Shown: positions 38,100 through 50,808, counted from the stretch's first letter. The stretch is 64,000 nucleotides of DNA from Leucaena leucocephala (GCA_037074615.1 CM073536.1:439001-503000); one strand, 5' to 3'. Notes: a model not told the origin generated them from the letters alone. Translations and numbers: made by a program.

Positions 38100-39795
38100 T
38101 GAAAATCCTTTAAATCCAAGAATGCAAGAGCAGGGGCAATTCGGGGAAAGCAACTTCTCATGTATCCACATTCCACAGAGACGAATCCATGGGGGCCACA
38201 TGCGTATTTTTTCATTTAATGGATATTAAAGGAGAACTTCAAAATCGGGATATTAAGATGGGGGGGGGGGGGCAGGAAGGCTTCCTTAATAGTAACAAAT
38301 TTTACGCCATAGAATCTTAGTATTTAGTTATCCTTGTTAGTCACAAAGGTTAATCCTCTAATATGTACTTAGTATGTGTATACATGTGCAAAGCAAGAGG
38401 AAGTGTTATAACTGTCACAATCTGGACTTTTTTTTCCATTTTGTGTAGCTATCCAGATACATAATTAATAATTAATTATAAATGCATGCTCCTATCCCTC
38501 TTCTCCTCGTATAATGGCGAGGGTTTAAACTCCCCACCATTAAACCCTAAAAACAAATTAATGCTATTTTTTTTCCTTCTTTCGGCGCGAGATAGATAAT
38601 GAGTTTAATTGTTAAAAAATGTATTTGTTTATCCTAGCAACTCTGGAATTTAAAATTGTAAGGCTGTATATAGCATTGTTCTTTTAGTTTTGTTCATTTT
38701 ACTCCGCAATGTGTATGAAAATCCACATTTCTCATTTGAGACTTGTGATTTTGGATTGATTAAGACAAGTAAATAACATTAAATATTTGCTTATACCATT
38801 ACGTCACACTACTTCTACCCATATGCGGTCCAATTCTCCATCTTTGCCTCTCACACCCACTTCAACATATCTCAGTGAAAGGTCTCGTTGGTCCAATTTC
38901 CTTCCCTGTCTTCTCTTTCTTTCTTTTTTATTAAAAAAAACTGAACTCACTGTGAGATTTTAAGAGAGAAGTGTAATTATAAGTAAAGCTCCTTTGTATG
39001 TGAAAAGGTTTAGTAAAACTCACAGAATATGCAGAAATAATTAAAGATAGATCATGAACAATACAAGTTATAAAATTTATAATAATAATGTGTCTTGTTT
39101 AGGTCATGAAGGATGTAACTCATTCGTTAATCAACATATTGTATACAAAATCCATATGCTCAATCCATGTAAATGTAGCAAAAATGATTAACAACTGTAT
39201 ATCACAATGTTCATTAAGATGAATCTATCAAATCTCAACGTATCATTTTGGACATGAAGGCTACACTCGCACACAACTCCGAGATCATTCAAAAAAACAA
39301 TACATCATGTATATTTGACCTTTTGAGGCGTGATTTGAATACTAAATTTGCATATAATAAATAAAGTAAAGGGGATGTTTTGTGAACGATGATTCCCCTT
39401 GAATGATAAAATATAACGGGATTGATTGGAGGAAGGAAGAGATGTGGAAGGTACGCGCGAGTAGTGAAGGTGGGGATGGAGGGAAGGGTAAAAATAGGGA
39501 GAGAAGCCATTTGCCAAAGCACATGTGGGTTGGGCGTTGTCACCCAGAGGATTTGGAAAAACATGGGCATATAGCCTATAGGTATGGCCTGGCTGGTATG
39601 AAAATATGTCTCAAAATCCGAACTAAAGCGTGCTGATTGTACCAGAATGAATAATAATGAAATAACGACCTGGAGCAATGAATCCGAGAGCATCAATGAC
39701 CACCTTTTTTCTTTAATTACAAAATGCTAGACCCTAAATCATATGATTTTAATAAATCAGAAGTATATTGACTCGACAACTACAACAAACTTCCT
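38100..39795. other. Spacer between the duplicated genes
   Basis: Promoter-side flank of copy A. It contains a 13-base G run at 38260-38272 and, around 39410-39560, a block that recurs upstream of copy B at about 47650-47780. No gene. Confidence 0.45.
38260..38272 (+). repeat. G homopolymer, 13 bases
   Basis: Uninterrupted G run followed by CAGGAAGG; long for plant DNA and error-prone in sequencing. Confidence 0.8.
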
Positions 39796-40463
39796 ACGAC
39801 TAGTTAGGTCCAAAAGACCCGACCACCTCTTTTCAACCTCACTCATTAACATCATGGATGTGAGCAAAATGATGGGAACTAACAGAAATTACAGGAAACT
39901 CAACAATGAATGAGACTTCTACTTTTCTTTCTATCGTACATATTTTAGTAAATAGGGGTTCTATGTTACAAATCAAAATTGCGGTGGAGTTGCAGGGGCC
40001 ACATCTAGTCTGTTTCCCTCACATTCTCGTTTCCTATTAGAAAGAGCTTCTCAGCTACAACCAAAACTAGACAAGAAATCAGCACAAGCTCCCAAGTCTA
40101 TCCCCTCTGCCACCTGCAGCTGCCTTTGTGAAGTCATAGCTGCACTAAGATGTGTGAAGCAAGAACAGCACTCCCATATCTTGGCCTGCACGCAATGCAC
40201 CAGGGCACCCAACCATTCATGACAGAAGTTCATTTGCATTCAGTATAAGATCAAGATGAAGTCAAAATTTTCAATCCCAAACAGTTTTGAGATCAAAGCA
40301 CAGGATCAAGCATTACTTGCTGCCATAGAGTGAAGTAACAGGATCGAGAATGTTGGAATCTATCTCTAGGAGCAGATGCCGCTGTTCTGCCATATGGGTT
40401 GAGTAAATGGAAGGCTCCATTTGCAGATATAATTGCCGTACAACTTGCAGCTCAAAAAACCAA

Positions 40464-43400
40464 TCAGTATGGAATGACATATGGAAGAGCATAAACATCT
40501 GGCTCTATATGCAGAGCTTCTGCCCACACCTGCGCTGTTCCCCCAAGCCTTGAAGACTCCACCATTGGCTTTTTCTCTTGCAAACTATGGCTGCCAAACA
40601 ACCACTCCTGATCATCAAAATCCGGCCACTCATCCATTCGGGGTACAGAATACACCTGGCTCAGGTACTTTGAATCTGGATGGGGCGGTTTTGCAGAAGT
40701 TTCTTCAATTAAAGGATCAGCTGGCACAGTAGCACTGACAGGCTTGTTTGGGGAATCTGCAGATGGCCGAGCTCCGATGATGCCATTCTTCTTGCGTTCC
40801 TTGTTATTGACCTTAAAATTGGTGGCTGCTACTGGACCATCAGAGACATGTGGAATGGAACTCTGGGAAGGTTTCACCATCCATCCATTCTCCGTGAATT
40901 GAATCGGGGAAGAGGATGGTCTAGGCAACTTACTAGGCCAATTGTCACTGGCTGTTAAAAAATGAAGTTAACAATAAACTTGTGAGCCAATAGCAAATCA
41001 GAGAGCCAGCACAAGCAAGGAAAAGAATTTACCCACATTATTGAAAATAAGGAATTTTAATACACACACATATATAATCACAGGAAACCCAACATTATGT
41101 TGAAGGAAGCAGCACCAGGTATTAGGTCAACAAAATACTACTCAAACACTAAATGCCCTATTTGAATTCACACGAGTTAAAGGGTTCGTTGAGGAGAAAT
41201 GAGAACATGATTTGTCATAAAAATCACTCACCATGCAGGACTCCATTTGATTCCATGTCCTTCCGTTTCTTGAGGTTTTCCCCAATAACAGCAATCTCAT
41301 GGCTGTTCTTGGTAATCTGTGGGAAAGAATTTGTACTCATAGGACCTTTGTTACTAACTTTAAAATTATCTTGCTCTGTGTTCTTATGTTCAGTTTGTTC
41401 CTTCACTCTCTCTTCCTTTTTTATCTCTTTATCCCTGTCTTTGTCCTTCCCATGTCCCTTTTTCTCCTTGACTCTATCTTTCCTTTTGTCTCCTGGTTTA
41501 TCATGTTTCTTCTCCTTATTTGTTTCTCTTGTTTGTACTGTAGCTTCCACTGCCCTGTTGAAGTTTTTCTCCAAAGATCTGGGCGTTTCACCAACTCTGG
41601 AATGAAATTTTCCAGCATGGTTCTGGACTGTTGCATTTTCAATGGGTCGGGAGGCCCGGATTCCTTGCCCATCAATCTTCTTAACATCAATACTCTTATC
41701 CTTGATTTTTTCCTTGCCATCAAGCCAGGTACCGCTATCATTAGCCCCCAGCCTAGCAGTCCCATCATCCTTTTTTTGGCTTGCAAAGGTAAACTTCTGA
41801 ACCAACTGATTACCAGCCCTTCCATCCTCCTCCTTAATTTTCCTGCCCAACTCCTGATCCAGTTGATTGGAGGCTCCTCCATCATCCTCCTTAATCCTCC
41901 TACCCAACTCTTGAAGGAATATTGAATCTTTATTCTCCTCGGCCAGGTGATTATTTTTCTCTCTAGCCTTCTCTCCATTGTTATCAGCAAAATGTTCGGG
42001 AAGCTTCTCCTCCAACAAGATACCCTTCCTATCCTTTTGCTTAATTTCCTTTTGGATGAGTTTACCTGCATCAGGACCTTCTGTTTGTCCTGGCAGTCCC
42101 TTCTCATCAGCAGTATTGTTTTTATCCTTATCCTTATCCTTTTCCTTGTCTCTGTCTTTCTTTTTATCTCTGCGTTTTTCTTTTTTATCTTTCTTTTCTT
42201 TATGCTTTCCATCCTTTCCTTCTTTCTCTCTTCTGTCCTTACTTTCTCTCTTCTCTTTGTCCTTCTTCTCTTTTTCATCTTTCTTTTCTCTTTGCTTTTC
42301 CTGCAAATCATCAGATGGAAAACAAATATCAAGAATAATTATTAAATGAGGACAGAAATAAATGAATCTACGACCACTTCACTGACACAGTTCATAACTA
42401 CCACCACTTTTGTGTCCTCTTAAACCATAAAATATGGCATTCTGCAAAAAGCGCCTTTAGTCGTACTATATCATTGAACACTTAGATTTTTTTTAAAAAT
42501 TATTTTCAAAACAGCCTAGGAGGGGACAAATCTGGGTAAGCCACCTGAACATTTGAAAGGTAAGCTTTGTTCTATAACGACTGAACAAATAAATAAGCAA
42601 GTCTAATAAGAAGTTTCAAATAGGGGGCACAGGGCACGCAACCAACATCCGAAATAAATTTTTGCTTTAAGAGCTTCTTGAAGCTTGTCATTCATCTAAC
42701 TGAGCCATGCTATTTCCAAGATTTCAGCTTGAAAGCTTGCTTATCTTACATAATAAAGAGTTTATGCATTTTGATCAAATATTAATTGGGATGTTACTTA
42801 CACAACCAGAAATTATTTGCACAATATTACCTCAACCAAGTCCTTATTCTTAAAGGGTAGTTTTACACACACGCACACACCATCCACAAAGGAAAGCACT
42901 GACTACTTCCCATATCCAATAGGACAAATGATTTACTTCTCCCTACAATTTCAATTTGATTACAAATTTCCAACTAACTACAACTATTTCAATCAAATAC
43001 AACTTTGCCAACCTAAAGGGATCTCAAGTTTAAGACATGAAATTGCTTATTCCATCAGAATATATTAAAGAATATTTCCAAGCCATGGAAAACAGTCCGG
43101 TCCATAAAAGATTTTTTTCGCTTTTAAAAACATAAATAGCTAATGAAGTTCACAACTCATAACTTCAGAAAGTGAATACAAATGCATGCAGGTCTACTAA
43201 AGCCTCAGAAGTCAGAAACCTATCGCAGAAAAAGGCTCCAAAGCTTTACATGTACATGGTTGACATGCACACACATTATACATTCTCTCCCTATCTGTAG
43301 AAACCAGTGTCAATTATCACATATGATCTCAATGGAGTAGAGGTTCCAGGAAAGTTGCCACATGAAAAATACCGATGATGACACAACTTATGTCAAAGAC

Positions 43401-44384
43401 TTTGCTTTGACACGACTACATATGCAAGTTGTTTGAAAACCAAAAACATTTTTACATGAAACAAGACCATTACACTATAAGAGACAAGTTGGATTGCACG
43501 AACATTGTTTCTCCTCTACCGGGAGTGGAATATGATATATGATTTTAAACATATCCTATCATGGATGCACAGATGGACTAACTTAAGGGAATAGAATGTA
43601 AGCACTAGCCAATATAGTGATCAGAATTTCATCAAATCAGTGTCAAATACATAAAGCAAGCTGAGCATGCCAACTATGAGTTATCACGTTACCCTTCCGC
43701 CCTCATCAGCAATGGCAGATTTGCTCAATTTTGTCCTTTAAAACCATGTATGCCTCATACAGTCATACTACAGAACACAAGGTCTAAATTTTGAGCATCC
43801 CATAGAAAATCCAAAATTGAAACCTATAATATGAAATGAAATAAGACTTGTCATTTAATATGAGATACACTCAGACCTTTTGCATTCCAATAAACAACTT
43901 CCATCAACCAAAAATGAATAATCACAACCAATTATAACTAGGAAAGAGACATTGCTATATAGGTCTCTGGTCATCTTAACTGAGCATACCAATACACTAA
44001 TTGAACTCAGCAAACAAAGATCTTACAAGACCTTTTTTTCTTTCAGACAAATACTGTTATAGACGCCATTTAAACTTTTCTACGTCATCAACCAACTTAT
44101 AACTGGTTCTACACAAATTTAACTTGTTCAGAAGTAATAATTCAATTGAGACGCAACAGCAGATATTGTTAAAAATAAACTAAGCTTCTGTTAAAATATT
44201 GTCAATTGACGTTAAAACCCTGCAACTCACCAGAAACTCATTTTAGCATCCCAATTACCGTTATCCCAGTTATATGCACTCTCAAATACAGGAAAAGTAT
44301 AGTAACCTTTTTCAATAGGTCCACGTCATCTGTTCTCCCCTTCTTTTCATATCCTGATGGTGGAAATGGAAAGCAGCGCGACAT
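40464..44384 (-). CDS. Lys-rich 'myb-like protein X' family protein, copy B
   Basis: Three exons, 44384-44307, 42300-41232 and 40951-40464, join in phase to give 544 residues. Same order as copy A: MSRCFPFPPSGYEKKGRTDD, Lys/Glu-rich exon 2 (QREKKDEKEKKDKEKRESKD), tail KPPHPDSKYLSQVYSVP and ALPYVIPY. The frame is fully open and most differences are substitutions or whole-codon indels, so the copy appears to have been under selection. It carries an extra ~20-residue internal repeat (QELGRRIKEDDGGASNQLD then QELGRKIKEEDGRAGNQLV) where A has one unit. Intron 1 is about 2.0 kb. Upstream of about 45626 it lacks the copy A promoter region. Function unknown. Confidence 0.87.
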
Positions 44385-45625
44385 TGCACAAAATCCTGAT
44401 ATACCCAGTGTATGATCCTTCCGAATTTGAGAATGCTTCAATTATTCCGCAATAATGCTGTTCCAGTAAGGGAACGAACCAGCAACAAGGCTCCTGTCCA
44501 TGCACCATGTCAATGCATTCATTTCCAACTTTAGTATTCCTCCATAAGCTTCTTACTCGCAACAGACAAAAGTTAGAGAAACTACCCACGTTTACTTCCC
44601 TTTGAATATTTCCGATATTTGATTTAATCAATGTGCTGCACTGCAACCACTCAACCGGACTAATAAAAACACGACCCCGGTAATTGTAAAGTATTGAGAT
44701 GACATTAAATCAATCCAAATGGTTTCTTGAGATTTGGAAATGGTGTACTGCAATCAGTTCCTACTAGAAGTCTCGGAGGCCAATCAAGAATCATCAGCTC
44801 CTTCCTATTTCCGTTGTCCAATACCAAAAGCATCACCCAGTAAAGACCAAAATGCCCAAAGTGCTAATTGATTTCTCAAAGTCTTGATCCCGACCAACAC
44901 AATTAGTCAATCAGTACACGCAATCTTCTTCCATGCTCAATGTAAAAACCATCTTAGGCAATTGTCAGGTGCAAATGCTCAATCAGTGTATTTCCAAATC
45001 TACACTTCAAATTTCTGAGAATATCAGTGCGCATGCCCATTTCATGCAAACCCCACAGGCAATGAGCCCGGTGCACACTCCCCTGCTCTGATGCAGGGTA
45101 AACTGATCAAACCGAAAGTTTTCTGCTATGATCAAACAGATATTCTCGAATTCAGTGACTATCCAGTTACGATCCAATAAAACCCTAGAAAATCCACTGC
45201 ACAAGTTGAGTAATACCGACCCCGAGAGAAAACCCTAATTTTATTTCTGAAAAAATGAATTAAAAAAAGCCGTGGGAAAAGTGCCCAGGTTGAAGGAAAT
45301 AAAAAGAATCGAGTGCTCTTTTTTTTTAATACCCAAGTAATAATAGGTATCGATCAAAAGGGGAAATGGAACGGGATTCGAAGCGTTAAGGGGAAAACTT
45401 GGATGAGATTAAAAAAAAACGAAATTGGATTGTCAGGAAGAATGAGCAAGGGAATGGACGAGGAGAGATTATCTTGTCCGCTAAGAGACGGCCATTGTAG
45501 GAGGCACAAGATCTCTCTCACGCGGATAGATGAGAAAAGGAAATCGCAATATACATCAATATGAATATATATGTTATGCCGGGGTATTGAGGAATCCCGC
45601 GGGAGAGTACTTTTGTTCTGTGTTG

Positions 45626-46882
45626 GAGTTAGGGCCGCATAATAAAAACCATGAAAAGCGGACTGATTAAACCGGTCAAACAGTACTTCCATTCCAAGTG
45701 AATCAATCGGGTAATTTATTTAAAAAATAAAAATATTTATTTATAACTTTAAGAAGGCAAATATTTAAAGAAAAAAATGCATCGCTATGAAAAAAAATAA
45801 GCATTAGTATAAAAGCTACATATAATCAAATAAAATATAATTACTAAAATATAAATTCAACTTATTACTATAAATAAAATATAAAAAATAATATAGTTGA
45901 CCTATCTAAAATGATTAATAAACTAGTTAGATGATTAGTTTATTAGTTTAATTTACTAGTTTGAATAGTTAACTTTGATTGAGTTTTTTTTTTTTATTTA
46001 GTCAGTAGTATTTTTAAATTATGTTAAATTTATCGTATAAAATTTTTTTATTTTTTTAATAAATATATTTTAACAAGGCAATTAAAAAAAAAAAAAGCCT
46101 TTGGAAGTGTGTAGCCCAAGGTATGGTCCGAAGTCACTACTCACTAGGGTTGGACACAGCCAAGTAGGGGTGAGACGGAGGCTGACTTGGTGTCCCCGGT
46201 TGGGCAATTGGGGTCTATTGAACAAACTCTTTTTTTAAAACTAAGGACAACACTGATTAAGCTTGTTACGTTAAATGACGATGAAATGGGAAAAGAGGGT
46301 GAGGATGAAGCATATTGATCTTCTGCAATAAATTCCCGCATAATAATAAAAGGAATCACGGTACGAGGCCGAATGAAAAATAAATAGGATTATGATTTCC
46401 TAACACTGGGTCCATGCAGTTGGACACATTCATAGGAGCTCAGAGGCGCGTCAAACTGAAAATGTCCCCCTAAATGGGTCCAATTTCCTTCCTTACGGGG
46501 ATTTACAAGTTAAAATTCCCATCGAGGTTTGGCTTTTTTCTCATATAACTTGTTTGAGAGGTTCTCAGATGAAGTGAGATATAAATTTGACAAGTACCCA
46601 TACGTCTCTACAATATAATAAATAAACTCTGTAAAACCATCCGGGATGGTAGATTAGTCAAGGATAAAGATGGTCCTTCTACGCGTTAATTAACTGACTA
46701 TGAACAACGAAGCAATACATACTATAAAATTGTGTACCGTTTGGATAGGGAACAGCGCAACTCATTCATTAGTCAATGTCTCCGTGTATATATTATATAT
46801 GTATATAAGACCTATGTATCGTATCGTGCCCATCTACAAATTCATCAGAAGTATAGTTAACATACGCCTCCCCCACCATCCA
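45626..46882. other. Sequence replacing the proximal promoter of copy B
   Basis: Similarity to copy A stops after GCGGGAGAGTACTTT.. / TGTGTTGG (A about 37867, B about 45626). What follows is very AT-rich with motifs such as AAACCGGTCAAACAG that resemble transposon-derived DNA; no full element could be delimited. A 72-codon minus frame at 46359-46144 has no recognisable similarity. Confidence 0.4.
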
Positions 46883-47105
46883 ACAAGACAACACATACTA
46901 ACGGGGGTTGATCCGAGTGGTAAGTAGCTCGGTATCGCTTAAGCGAAGTCTCGAGTTCAAGCATTGGCGTACGCAGAAAATTCCCGTTGGAAGACTCACC
47001 TACCATAGCCAGGTGCGCGACGCGGGTCGGATCCGGTTGTAGTCGGGACAAAACTCCGGTGAACCGGGTGAGCAACCAAACAAAAAAAAACACAAGACAA
47101 CACAT
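46883..47105 (+). mobile_element. tRNA-derived SINE with 14-bp target-site duplication
   Basis: The body is 46897-47091 (195 bp). Perfect 14-bp repeats ACAAGACAACACAT flank it at 46883-46896 and 47092-47105. Inside are a box A-like GATCCGAGTGGT (46910-46921), a box B-like GAGTTCAAGCA (46953-46963), a GC-rich tRNA-unrelated body (GCGCGACGCGGGTCGGATCC) and a short A-rich tail. This structure is diagnostic of a SINE and resembles the Au-type plant SINEs. The perfect duplication indicates a fairly recent insertion, about 2.5 kb upstream of the copy B start codon. Confidence 0.88.
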
Positions 47106-47572
47106 TATTGATATTGGCCTCAATACACAAGGACTCTGAGGTGTCATTTGGAGAATCCAATTGCATACAGTACAACATAATAGAGTGAACACTCCTATTT
47201 CAAGATGACAATTGTGAGGAGGGCAGAGTTACGTTGCTCCTTTTTAAATACAGTTAGCCTAATTTTATCTCAACAATTATCATTTAAAAGTAATATTGTT
47301 TTGAATTTTTGTTGTGAGTTTAATATCACTCCCGAATAAAATGGAGTAAAGTTGCTTCACAGTTAAAAAATTAATATTAATTCTTAATATTTTTAACAGT
47401 TAAAAAATATTGCTTAATTTTTAATGTTTATACGTAACATTACTTTTGCTTGAAAACTTATTTTCATAAATTGGACCTTAAACCTCTTTACAATGATGGG
47501 TGAAAATTGTGAGTTTAAGAAATATAGCTAAAAACTATTTTAATTATATTTAAATGTGATATAACAATACTG

Positions 47573-47605
<33 letters not shown>

Positions 47606-48339
47606 TATAGACTTCAAAAAGAACGGAGAGAGAATAAAGAAGATGGGCATTAAGGGGGAGGACATCGCAAGGAGGACGGGAAGTGGAAGGTACGCGCAAG
47701 CGGTGAAGGTAGAGAGATGGAGGGAACGAAGCCATTTACGAAAGCACATGTGGTTTAGTTGGATCCTTTCCCAGGTGGCACCACCCCATCCTCCTGCTTC
47801 CTCTCTCTCTCCCTATACGCGTCACCCCTCATTTTCTTCCGCAGTTCCGCTCCACGACTATTCTCTTCCTTCCCAATAGCGAACAACGACATAATCTGGT
47901 CAGTCAAAATTAATTAGCGAAATTAAAACATAAGAATGTGCCAACATCACTCCCCATCCTATTCATTCTTCATCCGGTTAATTAATTTTTAAAATTTTAT
48001 CATTTGTTCCCTAATAAAATGGCTGGAAAAAGTGCAAATATGTCACGCAATATATAGCATTAATTTTCATACATAATTTTTGTTTGGGGGGTGGAAGGAA
48101 TTGACTAATGGGGGGGGGGGGGGCAGCATCGTGTGAGCATAAGAATCTCTCTGTTCACACTCAAATCATTGAGTTCACGCTATTCATGCATTCAACGAAT
48201 ACTAATAACGACCACATCAAATAATTGGATCATGCGAGATCCTTGTATAACTGGAGAAAATTCACACGATCCCCAGCACTCGAGTGCAGAGATATCAAAT
48301 ATTCCCACCTCCATGTAACCATATATATATATATATATA
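47106..48339. other. Intergenic DNA upstream of copy B
   Basis: Contains a (TA)n(CA)n microsatellite at about 47574-47604, the duplicated upstream block at about 47650-47780, and a 14-base G run at 48110-48123. No gene. Confidence 0.4.
48110..48123 (+). repeat. G homopolymer, 14 bases
   Basis: Uninterrupted G run followed by CAGCATCG. Confidence 0.8.
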
Positions 48340-48480
48340 TTGTACAAGAATTTTTAGAGAGGGCTTAAGGCTTACACCAGAGTAAAATCTCTATTTTTTC
48401 CATGTGATACTAATGTCGGGCAGAATAAGCCATATATTATCCTCAGGCGTAAACCTAAGTACCCAAGAGTTATGATGCAT
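48340..48480 (+). repeat. Interspersed repeat family, member 1
   Basis: Shares an ordered series of motifs with 48601-48770 and 52450-52620: AATTTTTAGA, a TCTC..TTTTTCC segment, GATACTAATGTCGGGCAG, CCTCAGGCGTAAACCTAAGT, and an AGTTATGATGC end. It follows an (AT)n tract. Family unknown; no protein coding. Confidence 0.5.
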
Positions 48481-48600
48481 CTCCAAACGCATTGAAATCA
48501 CAATAGAGTGGTACTCCCCAGGGTTCAAACATACTCCAAATGGTCGCATGTTTCACCCATTCACCCGTTGAACCTACGAACGATAGATAAAATATATATA

Positions 48601-48770
48601 TTTTTTATATAAGAAAATTTTTGGAAAGTGGTTGGATTCACTGACTATCCAAGGGTAGGGCGAAATCTCATTTTCTCCTAGACAATATCAATGTCAGGTA
48701 GGTCAAACCGTCTATTACCTTCAAGTTTAAATTTAGACACTACAAAGCTATGATGCCTCCCCTCTAAAAA
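48601..48770 (+). repeat. Interspersed repeat family, member 2
   Basis: Matches member 1 in order and orientation: AATTTTTGGAAAG, CTCATTTTCTCC, CAATATCAATGTCAGGTAGG, CTTCAAGTTTAAATTTAGAC, GCTATGATGC. Members 1 and 2 are only about 120 bp apart. Confidence 0.5.
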
Positions 48771-50080
48771 GCGTGAGAGGATCAAATCTTGAGTCCATCA
48801 TAATTGAATGGGCTAGGTCCAATCATTTTGTATGTTTTATGGGCTCATTCCAAAATGGGCATTTTAATCTGTTTTTTGTTTAAAAAAAATATAGGTAAGT
48901 TCAACACTAATCCCCTACAAAAGTTAGGGCATAGTTTCAAGGTTTAGAGAATATTTATGAAAAACTTACGATATCGCCTACTAAATGAGCCCTTAAGACA
49001 GCAATATAAATCGAACTCTCGTCGTTGTGAGATATGAACATGTTCTTTACTATATATGCTAACTCTCATTAGTAATATAATTGTTCTAATTCACAATTCT
49101 AACATGCACGTTCATGTGTTTCTTTTATATTTTTTAATACTATTTAATATATTATATTATTAAGTATCTAGTATTAGATTCGATGTTACCCCTACTAATT
49201 AGACCGACTCTATATTGATATTTATATATTTCTAACTAGATACGTCTTTTTTAGTTTTACATAATACTAGTTATATCTTTTTAACTTATTAATGAATTTA
49301 TCTTTATTGAAGGTGTTTTTGAGCGATCGATACAAAGACTTATTTCACAAATAAATTAATAACAGCAACTCAAATTTGAGAGGTAAGAGCTCTCAATTAT
49401 TTTATTAAAGCCAGTGGTTAAGAGTTTAAATCTCAACCTTCACGCATGTCTTAACCAAGCTGTGAGGGATTTATCTTTTTCTCCACGGTTCTTTGAGCTT
49501 GATTAGCTTTGACAGAGCATGCTACTCATGTTTCACCATTAAAACAAAAAACAAAAACAAAAAATAAACGCAAACAATATGGGAAAAGTCAAATGGGCTC
49601 TTTTTTTTGCCGGATTTTTTTTGTCATTTCACTTTCTACGGATTAAAATCTCTCCTTCCATTTATAAAAACAATTAAAAATAAATGGTGATATTTATAAT
49701 GTGAACCATGTAATCTTAATTTTTATGAATATTTTGATACATTTATCGTGTTTACAAATATATTTTAATAATTTAATCCGATCAAAGTAAGACTTGCACC
49801 GGGGCACCACATCCATATGTGACAAGCAACAGGGGAATTGAAAAAAAATCGCAAGTCGAATAGGTTGAGTAAGCAGACATTATCCCCTACATCCCTGCCC
49901 ATTTCTGTTCCGAAACGACAGCCCGTTGCTATCTCCCATCAAGACGTCGACGCCCATTCATTTCCACAAGGCCCACAATCAGAGAGGTTGTAGCTAACAT
50001 GATCCGTATGTGATCTCCTCCTCCAAAACCCCTCACGCTATAAGATGCCAGATATTTTTATCCTCCTTAAACCCTAGCCG
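48771..50080. other. Intergenic DNA upstream of the glycine-rich RNA-binding protein gene
   Basis: AT-rich up to about 49800, then a GC-richer promoter/leader region for the plus-strand gene. No other gene. A TTAAGAG..AAATCTCAACC stretch near 49410 is weakly tRNA/SINE-like only. Confidence 0.4.
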
Positions 50081-50808
50081 CTTCCATTCTTTGAATCTCC
50101 CCATCAAATCCCTAGCCTCCTTTTCTGAGGTAAACCCCTCCCTGCGTCCTCAGTCTCGCTGACATCGCTTATGTATTTTGAACAATTGTACGCGTTTGTG
50201 TGTACGCGTTTCTTCGGTCATTCCTTGGAATTTTTCCGACTTTTCCGATAAATTTTTATCATGGTGTTGTTGTTTTCCCGTTAATCTGTCTTTTTTTTTT
50301 CCTAGTCTGTTTGGGTTTAATGTGTTTTAATTTATATCCAGGTGATTATTCATCTTATTTTGTTTTACTAATTTGAAGAGTTATTTGGTGTAATCGGTTG
50401 TTATGTTTTAGCGCCCGGCTGTTTTTGGGCTGCGTCTGATGTTAAGTACGATATTCGCTTATTTTATTGTTGATGCGACGCTGAAATCTGTCGATAGTTG
50501 TTTGCACATTTGGCCTTTGCCTGACTAGTTTTTGGATGATGTGTGGTTGGGTTAGCTTCAAGGAGAGAGAGGGTAGAATGTTCTTAGTGTCATAGTATAT
50601 TGTTTTCTTAAGGCTCCTCTGGTTTTTTCAGTTGGCCGTATATCTTTGGGTTGCCTTTCAACGTTGCAGTTTTAATTTTCATCTCGTTTGCTTATTTTGC
50701 TCACCAGTCATGGTGCCTGTAGCTGGCTCAACAGTGCTTTGTTTTTTTATCTGTCTGCTAAATGCTATGTTGGTTCTGTTCGTTGTTTCAGGCCACAAAC
50801 TTGTTATA
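50080..50808 (+). other. 5' UTR and leader intron of the GR-RBP gene
   Basis: A pyrimidine-rich leader ends at a GAG|GTAAAC donor (about 50129). The intron ends at TTTCAG (about 50790), 18 bases before the start codon. T-rich intron sequence, no upstream coding exon. Confidence 0.6.

Larger units (their letters stand above)
30270..39560. repeat. Direct tandem duplication, copy A
   Basis: Corresponds in order and orientation to 39795-47780. Matching landmarks: the 3' flank (AATAGGGGTTCTATGTTACA at about 30438 and 39951), all three coding exons, exon-flanking introns, the 5' leader up to about 37867 versus 45626, and an upstream block with GGAAGGTACGCGC (about 39446 versus 47686). Non-coding parts have diverged much more than coding exons, so the event is not very recent. 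Confidence 0.85.
39795..47780. repeat. Direct tandem duplication, copy B
   Basis: Partner of 30270-39560. Alignment by eye is broken by a region present only in A's intron 1, a ~600-bp stretch at about 42650-43250 with little match in A, and unrelated sequence from about 45626 to 47650. Confidence 0.8.

Noticed and set aside
46144..46359. 72-codon minus-strand frame
   Set aside because: No family similarity, in the AT-rich replaced promoter region of copy B; not conserved in copy A.
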